64,000 bases of DNA from Myotis daubentonii (taxonomy: Eukaryota > Chordata > Mammalia > Chiroptera > Vespertilionidae). Below, piece by piece: positions 54,845 through 64,000 of this stretch (position 1 is its first letter; each line of letters starts with the position of its first letter). A model generated the notes under the pieces. That model was not told where the DNA came from, did no database searches, and saw nothing but the letters and a program-made list of their open reading frames with translations. The stretch is taken from positions 4,335,062 to 4,399,061 of the forward strand of contig NC_081840.1 in assembly GCF_963259705.1 (NCBI RefSeq), written 5' to 3'. The translations under genes and the position numbers were made by a program.

Positions 54845-55734
54845 GTCTAGATGATGAGCTGGGGGAACCACATTCTGATAAAACAACAAAAACAAAAACA
54901 CCTCCGTGAAGAGGGTAGAGAGGGAGCTCACTCCTCCCAGAGTCCCCACCCAGGGCAGGCACGGAGCCTCTGATGGGAACAGCAGTCTCTGTCCTCCTGG
55001 GCGCAGCTCTGTGGGCGATGGAGGATGGTCGACACCGTGTGTCCCACGCCACCACGCAGAGATGGGGGGAGAGGCCCTCTCTGTGGGCTGGAAAGACTCT
55101 GGGACAATGTCACTTGACCTTGAAGGGAGCATCCAGGCTGAGGGGCCGGATAACGCCCTCCAGGGAGGTGGGCAGGAGCATGGCACAGGGGCTCCAGTCC
55201 GCCTGCTTCCCAGGCTGAGCACCGAGTTCCGCCCCCGTGACCTTGGGCAAGTGGCTTGACCTCATGCTGTGAAGTGGGAAGAATAACAACAGGCCCCACC
55301 ACAGCAGGTACAAGGCCGCACACACGCGGAGCCCCCAAGAAAGGCTGGAGGGTGTGAGCCACTCTGACCCTCTGTCTTCTCCTCGGCCCACCGGGTCTTA
55401 GGAGCAAGGCTCCACTGTGTAAAACATGATTTTCCAAGTTCTACACGATCCCCGCGAGCTCCTGATGTAAAAGCAAAACCCATGGCCACCATCTCTATAG
55501 ACACTCAAGTGCGGGTTTAGGGGAGACCATGCTCTTTCTGCTCCCAGCCTGCAGGGTACCATTAGCCCTGTCTCTCCCCTCTCTGACCGTCTCCTGGCCC
55601 ACAGGTGAGCAGGGAGGCAGCAGCTTACAGAGGAGCAGACGGACTCACCACCACGCCTCCATCCTCACCTCCGCTGCCTCCACCCGGCTCATCTCCCAGC
55701 AACATCAGCTTTGCGAACCCAGCTCTGGCCCGAG
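54845..55734. other. GC-rich unassigned interval
   Basis: Several overlapping frames up to 169 codons (54740-55437) show no domain. About 55190-55330 carries MIR-like words (CTTGGGCAAGTGGCTTGACC). No gene. Confidence 0.45.
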
Positions 55735-56310
55735 ACGTGAGGAATATCTCGGGCTTTGCTTCTCTATTGTAATAGATGTAAATTAATGTTTTGCCTTTGT
55801 TCGCCATGGTAATCATAGAGGCACGTCTATGTTCCTAACAGCTATCTTATTTTCAATTTGCAGAGTGTACCGTGCTGAATCCCATGAGGCGGCCCGTGGC
55901 TCCAGATATGAATGGCGGAAGATAATCAGTCCAGGGCAGGAGGCGCTGTCCGGGACCCAGAGTGCGTGCGCATGCGCAGCAGCCTGGGCAGAGGGGTCCT
56001 CCGGGGAACCCCAGCTGGTCACGGCCCCCGCCTCGCCACTGCCTTTGTGCCAAGCAGCTGCCTTCTACATGAAAATGGAAATCATGCCCATACTAGAAGC
56101 TGGAGTTATTGGGGGTTGTTATTTGAGAATTCCCACCCCCCGCCCCTGACCAATATTTCTCTTGATGATATTCGTGGCAGGTGACAATTTATTTTACTTT
56201 TCTGCTTTTTTTTTTTTTTTTTTTTTACTCTGAGAGAAAGCAGCAGGCCTGTGTTGGTTATCCGTCACACTTAATGCGGATGGCAGATTAAGTGACCATC
56301 TATTAGGAAG
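55735..56310. promoter_or_regulatory. Candidate conserved noncoding element 14
   Basis: Repeat-free apart from a T-run at 56201-56226. Words include GTAATAGATGTAAATTAATG, TTCGCCATGGTAATCATAG, TTATTTTCAATTTGCAG, GGAAGATAATCAGTCC and CACACTTAATGCGGATGG. The AATTTGCAG looks like a splice acceptor but no exon follows. Possibly two adjacent elements (55735-55930, 56150-56310). Confidence 0.45.
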
Positions 56311-57227
56311 GGCCTCAGAAGGTCCCGGGTCAGTAAGACAAATGCGCTGCCCAGCTCTGGGCATGTGCTGTTCCTACAGGAGCTCTACCCCCAGCAGGAA
56401 ATCAGTTATGGAAACAAGCAAGCCATCGGGCAGGCCAGGAACCAGGCAAGCTCCCAGCATGCAAGCTCCCAGCATGCACCCTGGGGTTTCAGGCGGCAGT
56501 GCATCACAGCCAGGCCGGGCTCTGCCTTTATTTACCTGCTCGACCTGACACACAGGAGTGTGTGTGCCTGGCGCCGGGCTGGGCTGCCGGGTATACAGGG
56601 GAGCAGGCACCGTGTGCACTCCCAGACTTAGGGAAGGCAGGTGGATCAAGGCACAACAGAGGACTGCCAATGCCATTTGCTGTGGGCAAAGGAGGCAGAG
56701 TAGATTCCTTCTCTCTGAGAGAATCTGGGGGGCCTGCCTGGAGGAGGTGTCCCTGGAGCTGGTTTTGAGTAGGTAACTTACACTGTCATGTGACCAGGTA
56801 ACTTTTCTTTCATTACAGTTCTTCCAGGCAAATGGAACTGGAGGATGGCAACAGCTCACATACATGGAGGGTCAACTGTGCACCTGGCATCTGGTGCCTG
56901 GCGCCTGGCACTATATGTCACCCCATTTGCTATGCATCACCTCGCTTAACCCGGGGACCTAGGAGTGGTCATTATTTACGAATGAGGACACCCAGACACA
57001 GAGGGTCAGAAGCATGTCCCAGGATTCTCGGGGAGAGGGGCCAGGTCAGGGTTTGAACCCCAGCCTTTCTGCTCCGCTAGGCAAGCAGGGAGGTGATCCT
57101 GCGGCGTCAGCCTGGACCCTGCCAGGTGGTGGAGGGAGAAACGCACAGGGCTCCAAACCTGCACCGTGTCCTTCTCAGCCATTCACAGTCCACTGCCTGT
57201 GGCCTTGACAAAGAGCCACAGGTCTGA
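56311..57227. other. Interval with MIR remnant
   Basis: A 17-bp word (GCAAGCTCCCAGCATGC) is tandemly doubled at 56447-56476. 56930-57065 (TTATTTACGAATGAGGACAC) is an antisense MIR. No gene. Confidence 0.5.
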
Positions 57228-57385
57228 GCACAAGGGCGGATTTTGCTGTAATTTAAATCAGCTCAGTAAAAGAAATCTGAATGCACTTTAAGGGCATTTC
57301 CCCCCTTTAGCACACGAGCGAGGGGACTTTCTCTCTAATGAGTGAAATGTCATTTCATCTTTAATTCTTCGAGTCCACGGAACCA
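57228..57385. promoter_or_regulatory. Candidate conserved noncoding element 15
   Basis: Short AT-rich repeat-free block (TTGCTGTAATTTAAATCAGC, GAATGCACTTTAAGGGC, CTCTCTAATGAGTGAAATG, CATCTTTAATTC) flanked by GC-rich DNA and a GT-rich tract at 57400-57485. Confidence 0.42.
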
Positions 57386-58282
57386 GTGCTGCTGGAACCA
57401 TGTGTGTGTGTGGGTGTGTCTGCCCGTGTGTCGGTGTGTGCACGTGTTTGTGTGTGTGCACCTGTGTTTATGCGCACACACAAACTCTCCCAGCAGCGCG
57501 AGGCTCCACAGCCTGTAGTAATGAAAGATTGTATATATGTATATATAGAGAGGAACGGCCAGCCTTCAGACCAGCTTCGAAGGCATGCTCAGGGATGGAA
57601 CCTGTGCAGACCTGTCTCTGGCCTCTGACACACTGTCACGTGCCGAGAGGTCTCCTCTGGGCATTTCTGAATTCTGATGCGATGTGGTGCATGGGGTGCT
57701 TTGTCACCAAATGTAAACATATTTAAGAAAACTGCTTACTGCAGAAAGCGAGAGGGCGGCTCGAGAATGGTCTGGTGTGTGGCCCCCTGCAGCCAGGTCC
57801 AGGAAGGACACACATCCTCAAATCAACATGAGGGGGTGCCGTGGGGGCCATTTCATCTGTAAACCCTGAACTGCTGGTCAGAAGTCCTGCTCAGAACCAC
57901 CTTCCCTTATATGTCAAGATTATTTATTATTTCCGGGAAAAACAACATGTAGACCCAAGGAGAGGCTACGAAGACCCCGCACAGGAAAGCCAGAGCAGAG
58001 AATGCACAGCCAGCCTCCGGGGGGTGGAACCCCATCCTGGCGGGACCACCCCGGGCCTCCACCCATGGATCATAAGGTGAATGAGGCGGTAGCCCTGGGA
58101 GACGCCATGGAGGCTTCCTCTGTGCAGCCGGGACCAGCCAGCCGTGTCCCCACTCTGGGCGCAGCTCCGACACTAGGTGCTCCTTGTACAAAGAGTGTCG
58201 CTCCCTCCTGTTCCACGGGGTTTAAGGAGGAGGGCCAACAGCTGAGCAAGACGGAGCTCTCTGCCAAAGTGCTCTGCCTGCG
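57386..58282. other. Unassigned interval with GT-rich tract
   Basis: GT-rich tract at 57400-57485 and an AT run at 57530-57550. Otherwise no gene or young repeat. Confidence 0.45.
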
Positions 58283-58395
58283 GGACATGTGTATGGAAGG
58301 GTGGGGACATGTGTGTGGAAGGGTGGGACCTGCATGCGGAAGGGTGGGGCATGTGTGTGGAAGGGTGGGACCTGCATGTGGAAGGGCGGGGCATC
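58283..58395 (+). repeat. Minisatellite of about 22-bp units
   Basis: About five tandem units sharing TGGAAGGGTGGG, alternating between ACATGTGTGTGG and ACCTGCATGCGG variants, giving an apparent 44-bp higher-order period. Confidence 0.9.
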
Positions 58396-58934
58396 TGCCC
58401 GCGGGTGTTGAGTGAACGCTCACAAGCCTCCTCACAGCCTCTCAGTGGCCTGGAAGCGTGGCCCCCAGAGCTCATTCACGCTGATGCTTGACCGAGGGCC
58501 TGCCCTCGCCGGAAGCGCTGTGGTCCGTGGCCCAGGGTCCCTACCGGCCTCAGGGAAGGATGCGCATGGCCCCTGGGAGATTTCTCTCAGGATTGTTTCC
58601 TGCAAATGCGCAACACGTGAGCGCAACACATGGGATGCGCACGAAGGTTGGGGCCACGTGTGGTCACAAAGCCAGACCAGTTTCCTGTCGCCTCTTCTCC
58701 CCTCCCTGCCTGGATGGATGTCCACGCAGCTTTGATGGAAATAACAAGGACCTAATGCTGTCCCTGGGAAGACCCCCCCTGACCAAGTCTCAAATCCCGT
58801 ACACAGTAGCCGAGGGGCCCAGTGAGGGTGCCGGACACCCCAGCCCGGGGGTCGCTGGGATGGGAACGCTGCCTGAGTCCTGGGCATGTGGAAGGATCTA
58901 GTGAGTTGCTTGCTCTGGGGAGAGTTCGGAGCCC
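58396..58934. other. Unassigned interval
   Basis: GC-rich, with many CpGs but no recognisable promoter or exon. Confidence 0.4.
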
Positions 58935-59270
58935 AGCGGAGTCATGCACTAAGCATCACTATCATGATTATTAGCAAGGAATCGAAGAGCCATTCCTTAT
59001 CACTCTGTGTTAGAAGACACCCTGCCTTTATCACCGTCCTTCCCCAAACTAGTGTTCTCTTCCTCCGCAAACATCTGTTTTTTTTAACGCGCCTTGAGGT
59101 TGAATCATAACAAACCAAAGCAGTTGTTATCAACAGCAACACAAACACAGAGGACGGGGGACTCTTCCGACCCCGCCTCTTCCACAAGGACACGGCCTGA
59201 AATCCGGCCCTGATATTTTTTATTTCCACCTGCACATGCTGGGTGAGCAAGGCGCGAATAAAGGAGCCCA
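58935..59270. promoter_or_regulatory. Candidate conserved noncoding element 16
   Basis: Repeat-free with CATCACTATCATGATTATTA, AATCGAAGAGCC, GTTTTTTTTAACGCGCC and CTGATATTTTTTATTTCC words. A weaker case, based on composition. Confidence 0.35.
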
Positions 59271-59651
59271 TCCAAGCCAGCCTTCCCTGTGCTGGGCTCC
59301 TCTGCCTCATTCTTTGGTTTCTCACCAACTGAAAACAAAACAAAGCAAAACGTACTGCATATGTTAAAGGCTCTTCTTAGTCTGGAAAGTGTCATGCCAG
59401 CAACATATTCGCCTTCCCCCACCATGATGTCGGGCAGTCCAACCCAAGGGCCTAGAAGTTCCTTGTCGCAGCTCCAGCCGCGTGAGAGAGGGCAGGGGGT
59501 GACCTTCCGCACCAAGGCGCCCCACACCTGGCAGTGGGGAGCTTCAGCCATTGGTAAAAATAACCTCCCGGACTGGGAGGCAGACTCGGTTGTTTGAAAA
59601 GTAAAACAACTTAAAGAGCCAGGCCCAGGCGCCAGATTCATTTTCATTTTT
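59271..59651. other. Unassigned interval
   Basis: No gene or young repeat recognised. Confidence 0.4.
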
Positions 59652-59868
59652 TTTAAAAATATATTTTATTGATTTTTTACAGAGAGGAAGGGAGAGAGAT
59701 AGAGAGTTAGAAACATCGATGAGAGAGAAACATCGATCAGCTCCCTCCTGCACATCTCCCACTGGGGATGTGCCTGCAACCCAGGTACATGCCCTTGACC
59801 GGAATCGAACCCGGGACCCTTCAGTCCACAGACCGACGCTCTATCCACTGAGCCAAACCGGTTTCGGC
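59652..59868 (-). mobile_element. Ves tRNA-derived SINE
   Basis: Reversed tail TTTTATTGATTTTTTACAGA, body CATCGATGAGAGAGAAACAT, clean B box (GGAATCGAACCC reversed) and head ending CCACTGAGCCAAACCGG. Target duplication TCATTTTCATTTTT (59638-59651, 59869-59882). Confidence 0.95.
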
Positions 59869-59882
59869 TCATTTTCATTTTT

Positions 59883-62800
59883 AACAGCATTTCCCAAGGG
59901 CCACTCCACTGTGGGCCCTTCTGACCAGTGTTCACGGAACTTGGAGGAACGTGGCCGTGGCCTTTTTCAGAAGACGGAATGTCAGGCGTCAACCTTGTTT
60001 CTGACATCATCTCCTTTGGGCGCCATGTCCGTGGGTTCCCGCAGCCTTGGTTCCCACTGTCGTAGGACAGAGCCCCCTCCCTGTGTTCTCCATTTATATT
60101 CATCCTTCACCTTGGAGCATAGCGACAGAGGACCGAGCCCTTGTTCCTATTGTAACGCGGGTGCTTCATTCAGGGCTTCGTATTTATTGACAGAAGGATG
60201 GAGGGCAGGGATGCAGGAAAAGAAGGAAGGGAGGGAGGGCCCTTAACCTTGTGTTCGGAGAGAACTTCTGAGCAATTTCTCTCTGAAGCGTTAGAGAACT
60301 TTGCCCTGTGAGACTAGAACAAGAAACCCAGGCTAGAGTGCTTGAAGACATAGGTTTGAGTTTAAATTCTGAAAATTCTCAGCAAACTCTTCATAGAGGG
60401 CTACAGTAGCAACCCCTGCACCAAGTGCTAGAGAAGCAACCTGAGGTACTACCCATGGCCCAGAGGACCCAGGTGTTCAAGAAGCAGCTTCCATGACACG
60501 ACCCTCTGGTCCCCATCATCAAGGAGCTGCTGGGTAAGTGTGGGGCGCTGGGGTTTATGAATAGGAACTAGAGATGTTGGGTGATGACCTTGAGCAAGAC
60601 TCTTAAACTCTAAGGCCATAGATGAATGTATGAAAACACTTGCCGAACTGCTAAGTCTTAACACCATTAAGAAGAAATTATTGTGTAGAGTATATGATTG
60701 CCTTTAATAACATCATATATTACAGGCTTTCTTTCATACCTACGTGTCCCCCTGATCCAGAGGTCCTCTCTTTAAGTGCAAGAGCAAAGTGTCCCACTCT
60801 TGCTTGAATGTCCCAGATGGTTGCTACCTTCAGGGCAGTCTTTCTGAGCAATGGGCAGAGGCCGAATCCTGTCCTGTGTTGAACTTTAATGGCCTCCTCA
60901 TCATTCTCCTGCTGTTGTCTATGACCTGGGGCTCCTGGAGATCTCTGCATCTTCAACGGAAGGTTGGAGAGTTGGGGCTCCCTGACGCAATGGTCCCACA
61001 TCACCTTTCCCGCTGATCTAGACTCAGGAGATGGGCCTCACAAACTGAGGGCGAATGCCATGGTTAGGCTTTAGGCTCTGGGTGAGAAGAAGTTGGGAGA
61101 AGACACCCTTTCTGACTTTAAATGTACGGTTCCTGTAGATTATGAGCCTACAATGTCTGGGAGCCTGGGTGCAGCTTGAACTAGACCTTCTCTTCTGGAG
61201 TGCAGTTCAAAGAAACGCTGCCTAGCCCATGAAGAGGGGGCGGGGGCGGCCAGGAAACCCTTTGGCCGCCTCCTGCTTTCAACAAGTAGCACCTGTGCCC
61301 CTTGTCAATGTAGCCTCAGGGCCCAAAGGAGAGTACTGAGCTCCTCAGAAGAGCAAAACAATCGGGGAAGGGGAGGCATGCCCATTGCCACAGGATGCTG
61401 GCATTGAGTCTTAGCTCCTTAAGAGCGCTGGCGCCTTCCCGTCCCCTGATTAGCCTGGGGGTCTACTGGTCTCACGGCCAGGCTAGCACAGCAGATGCGG
61501 AGAACTCCTGGCCATTTAGACAACAGGCCCTGCCCTGGGATAGCACTTTACAGTTTGCAGAGCAGTTTCCTACAAATGACACTGTCACACCACAGCCCTG
61601 GAGCTGCCTAGGGTGTGGGGCATGGGCACTCTTGTCTTTTTCTCCTTTTTCTACAAGAGGAAAGTGAGTCTCAGGGGAATTAGGGTTTTTCCCAGGCTGC
61701 ACTGTGGTAATCACTACCTAGACCTTCAGTATCCTTCTTTTGTTCTGGAAAATAACTGTTCCATCAGCCAGCCTCATGCCTGTCCCCTGCTGGGAGAAGA
61801 ATCTGGCTGCCTCCTACCACTGCCATGAGGGTGGGGTGCACTCTCTGAATCTCCACCTCCCTCCTGGCCCCCACCAAGCATCTCCAACTTTGTTCTGGCC
61901 ACACTCGGGAGCGTCCTGTCTGAAGACTGAGTGGGCTGCATGAGTTACCAGCTAATCTCTCAGGATCCTCCTTTCACTAGGCCCCAGGGTCATTCTTCAG
62001 ACCAGGTGGGCCTGTTCCTTGCTCCTCCTCCTTGTCACACACCTGAAGGACTCAGTGCCACTCAGGACGGCTACCACCCCCTTGCATGCTGGGTTTCTCT
62101 CCATAGGCACAGTCTGTGCAGCTTCTGACAGCACATTGACCCTGGAAGACAGGCCAGTAGGTGACCAAAGCATTGTGTAGGCAACACAGAGCAGGGACAC
62201 ACTTTGTCCATGACCCGTGGCCTCTGTTTCTCTTAGGTGATTCTCTGCCATCCGTTAGCCATCTTGTCTGTTTTCACTGATACTTGAGCCTGTAACTCCC
62301 CGATCAATCTCTTTCTCTTCCAGGTAGGACTGAGTTTTCACATTGGACACAACTCCAGAGACACTGTGGCCTTGGGGGGAGGTGATAGAGGCCTTGTTAG
62401 GGACCCTCAGTGTCAGAGGTTCAGTCTCAAGGATCTATGCCAATGGGTGTTCTCACAGGAAGGCCCCTCTAGGCCGCACCCTGGGTCTGTTGAACCATTT
62501 CCTGTGACCTTTTACCCTCCATATTTCCTGGCCTGCTCCTGGTCTGAAACTCTCACCCCATATTTATCGAGAGGCAATGGTGTGGGGATGGGAGGAGAGT
62601 GAGGCGTGGACCCTGCCCTGGAGGGATGTGAACCAGCATCCACTGGGCAGCTTCAGCCTACTTTGGTCAATAGCCACGAGGATGCTGCCTCCCACCCCTG
62701 GGTGACAGGCACCTGGCATCTAAGAAGACCCAGGCTTTGGAAAATGTAGGGGGTGATTTGGGGTACCAAAGTCAAAGTTCAGAGTACACATGCTCTTTTT

Positions 62801-64000
62801 AAGGGTGTGATAACACAAAAAGAGCCCCGCATAAAAGGAAGAAGACGCAATGAAAACAGGCGGCGAAAGACAACATCCGCTCTCATTTCGGTTTCCTGGT
62901 GGCGGAATGTGGTCGGGCAGATGTGCTCTTTGTTTCTCTAGAAGAAACAATACCATGTAGATGCGAAGAGCTGCATCCACAGTGCAGGGGGGAGAAGGGC
63001 ACGTCCACCTGCGCTCTGGCTCTAGGTGGCCTGGGGTTTTCTTCTCGGGGCAGCCATCCCTGCTGAGTTCCAAAGACATATCTTGGACCGCAGCGCTCCA
63101 CTCGGGCTCCTGGGTTCCCCGGGGCTTCCTCAGTGGGCTCCTGGGGAGGCTGTGAACTCCCTCACATTTTTCGAGAAATGTGTGTGCATTTTCTAGAATG
63201 GCTTCTCTATAGTTCAAGAAATTGACACAGGATCTAACATCCATTGTTTTCTTGTCTCTTCTCCCCACCTCTGTACAGGATGCTGCATACAGTTCCCTGT
63301 GGCTCTACGGAGTAGTTTAATGACACCATCCCATGTTTGCACTGTACTGGAGACTTTTCAAAGCTCTTCCACATGGACTAGCTGATTTGACTCAGGGGCA
63401 GGCGTAGTTACCAGCAGGCCTATTTAACAGCCGAGGAAACCAAACTTACAGCCAGGACCTGGCTGGACACACACATTTCAGGGCAGAGGTAAGGAAAAGA
63501 GCCTTCATCACCTCTGTTGTTTCCTAGTCTGGTGACCTTCCCACTCACTGCTTTTGTCCTCTCTTGGAGGGTTTGGGCAAAAGATTCCTGTTGGTCTTTG
63601 ATATCATTGAGGATTGGGGGCATATGAGTCTGAGACATGTATGAAATGAAAAAGGGAAGCAGATAAGACTAGAAGTCACCATGCTTCTCATTCTAGTTAA
63701 TTATCTACATGCTTGACTTCCCCACAAGGTTATTATGAAGCAAGCATATTTTATTTATCTCTGCATTTCCAGTGCCAAAACAGGGCCTTCTGGTACATGG
63801 GTAGATGCTCTCATATTTGAGGTGTGCCTGAGTGCTTGAAAGTATGAATAAAGAACTAGGTGTACAAGGAATAAATTACCCGGTGTCCAGAGATCTACCA
63901 TTGTCTTAACTTGCATTCTCAGATGTTGCTTCACTAAAGTCCTGGGTGTGGTCACACGTAATTACAGGCTGGTGGCAAAGTTTTCTAGAAGGCTTTTGGT
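59883..64000. other. Long unassigned 3' interval
   Basis: 60355-60660 contains MIR-like words (GGTTTGAGTTTAAATTCTG, CCTTGAGCAAGACTC) split by unassigned sequence that includes a donor-like GGTAAGTG at about 60533. 61640-61700 and 63405-63490 are antisense MIR-like. A purine run lies at about 60216-60240. No gene is supported; the 182-codon reverse frame at 62720-63268 has no domain. Confidence 0.4.

Noticed and set aside
55840..55925. Polypyrimidine-AG acceptor-like TTATTTTCAATTTGCAG
   Set aside because: No open exon or donor follows; better explained as AT-rich candidate regulatory DNA.
59105..59647. 180-codon reverse open frame
   Set aside because: No domain, overlaps unrelated frames on the other strand and lacks a plausible promoter or splice context.
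60440..60545. Possible exon ending in GCTGG|GTAAGTG
   Set aside because: Contains in-frame stops, no acceptor or family match, and MIR-like sequence flanks it.
62720..63268. 182-codon reverse open frame
   Set aside because: No domain or family resemblance, and no supporting regulatory context.

Overview
The window is mammalian nuclear DNA, almost certainly from a vespertilionid (vesper) bat. The evidence is a consistent set of repeats: about fifteen tRNA-derived Ves SINEs on both strands, a HeliBat-type Helitron with intact termini (33464-33953), two SPIN hAT elements (37490-37710 and 52865-53076), four other short non-autonomous hAT elements, and a 5'-inverted bat LINE-1 3' end (about 48128-48609). 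Older mammalian repeats (MIR, L2, MLT1 and other LTR-like fragments) lie underneath.

I find no protein-coding gene, no true tRNA or rRNA gene and no CRISPR array. The longest open frames (263 codons or fewer) fall in GC-rich sequence, microsatellites or old repeats, and have no recognisable domain. The window is best read as intergenic or deep-intronic DNA. It may belong to the regulatory landscape of a developmental gene, because the repeats are punctuated by repeat-free AT-rich blocks rich in TAATTA, ATTA and ATCAATCA-like motifs that keep CpGs. These blocks are at 6700-6960, 7050-7260, 7395-7620, 9375-9985, 10190-10350, 11880-12125, 15216-16040, 28955-29325, 34735-35110, 37805-38110, 47555-47735, 49645-50190, 53085-53405, 55735-56310, 57228-57385 and 58935-59270. 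They look like conserved noncoding elements, but no alignment could be run and the neighbouring gene cannot be named.

Layout. 0-6 kb is a mosaic of old LTR-like fragments with internal direct and inverted duplications and a large ATC/ACC microsatellite. 6-12 kb is the densest block of candidate conserved elements, with a 60-bp-period CA-rich VNTR. 14-22 kb holds Ves SINEs, four candidate or proven hAT/palindromic structures and a chain of perfect inverted repeats at 19.75-19.84 kb. 22-28 kb is mostly old MIR/L2 remnants. 28-34 kb holds a SINE nested in a SINE and the Helitron. 34-48 kb is GC-richer unique sequence with scattered SINEs and one SPIN. 48-60 kb holds the inverted L1, a large AT-rich candidate element, two Ves SINEs framed by three copies of one target duplication, a second SPIN and further candidate elements. 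60-64 kb is mostly unassigned.

The items most worth following are the palindrome chain at 19750-19835, the Helitron with its internal 26-bp-arm hairpin, the convergent CTCF-like motifs carried by two Ves SINEs (17.65 and 51.97 kb), and the shared CTAG-centred target sites of the hAT elements. I saw no previously undescribed multi-gene system.
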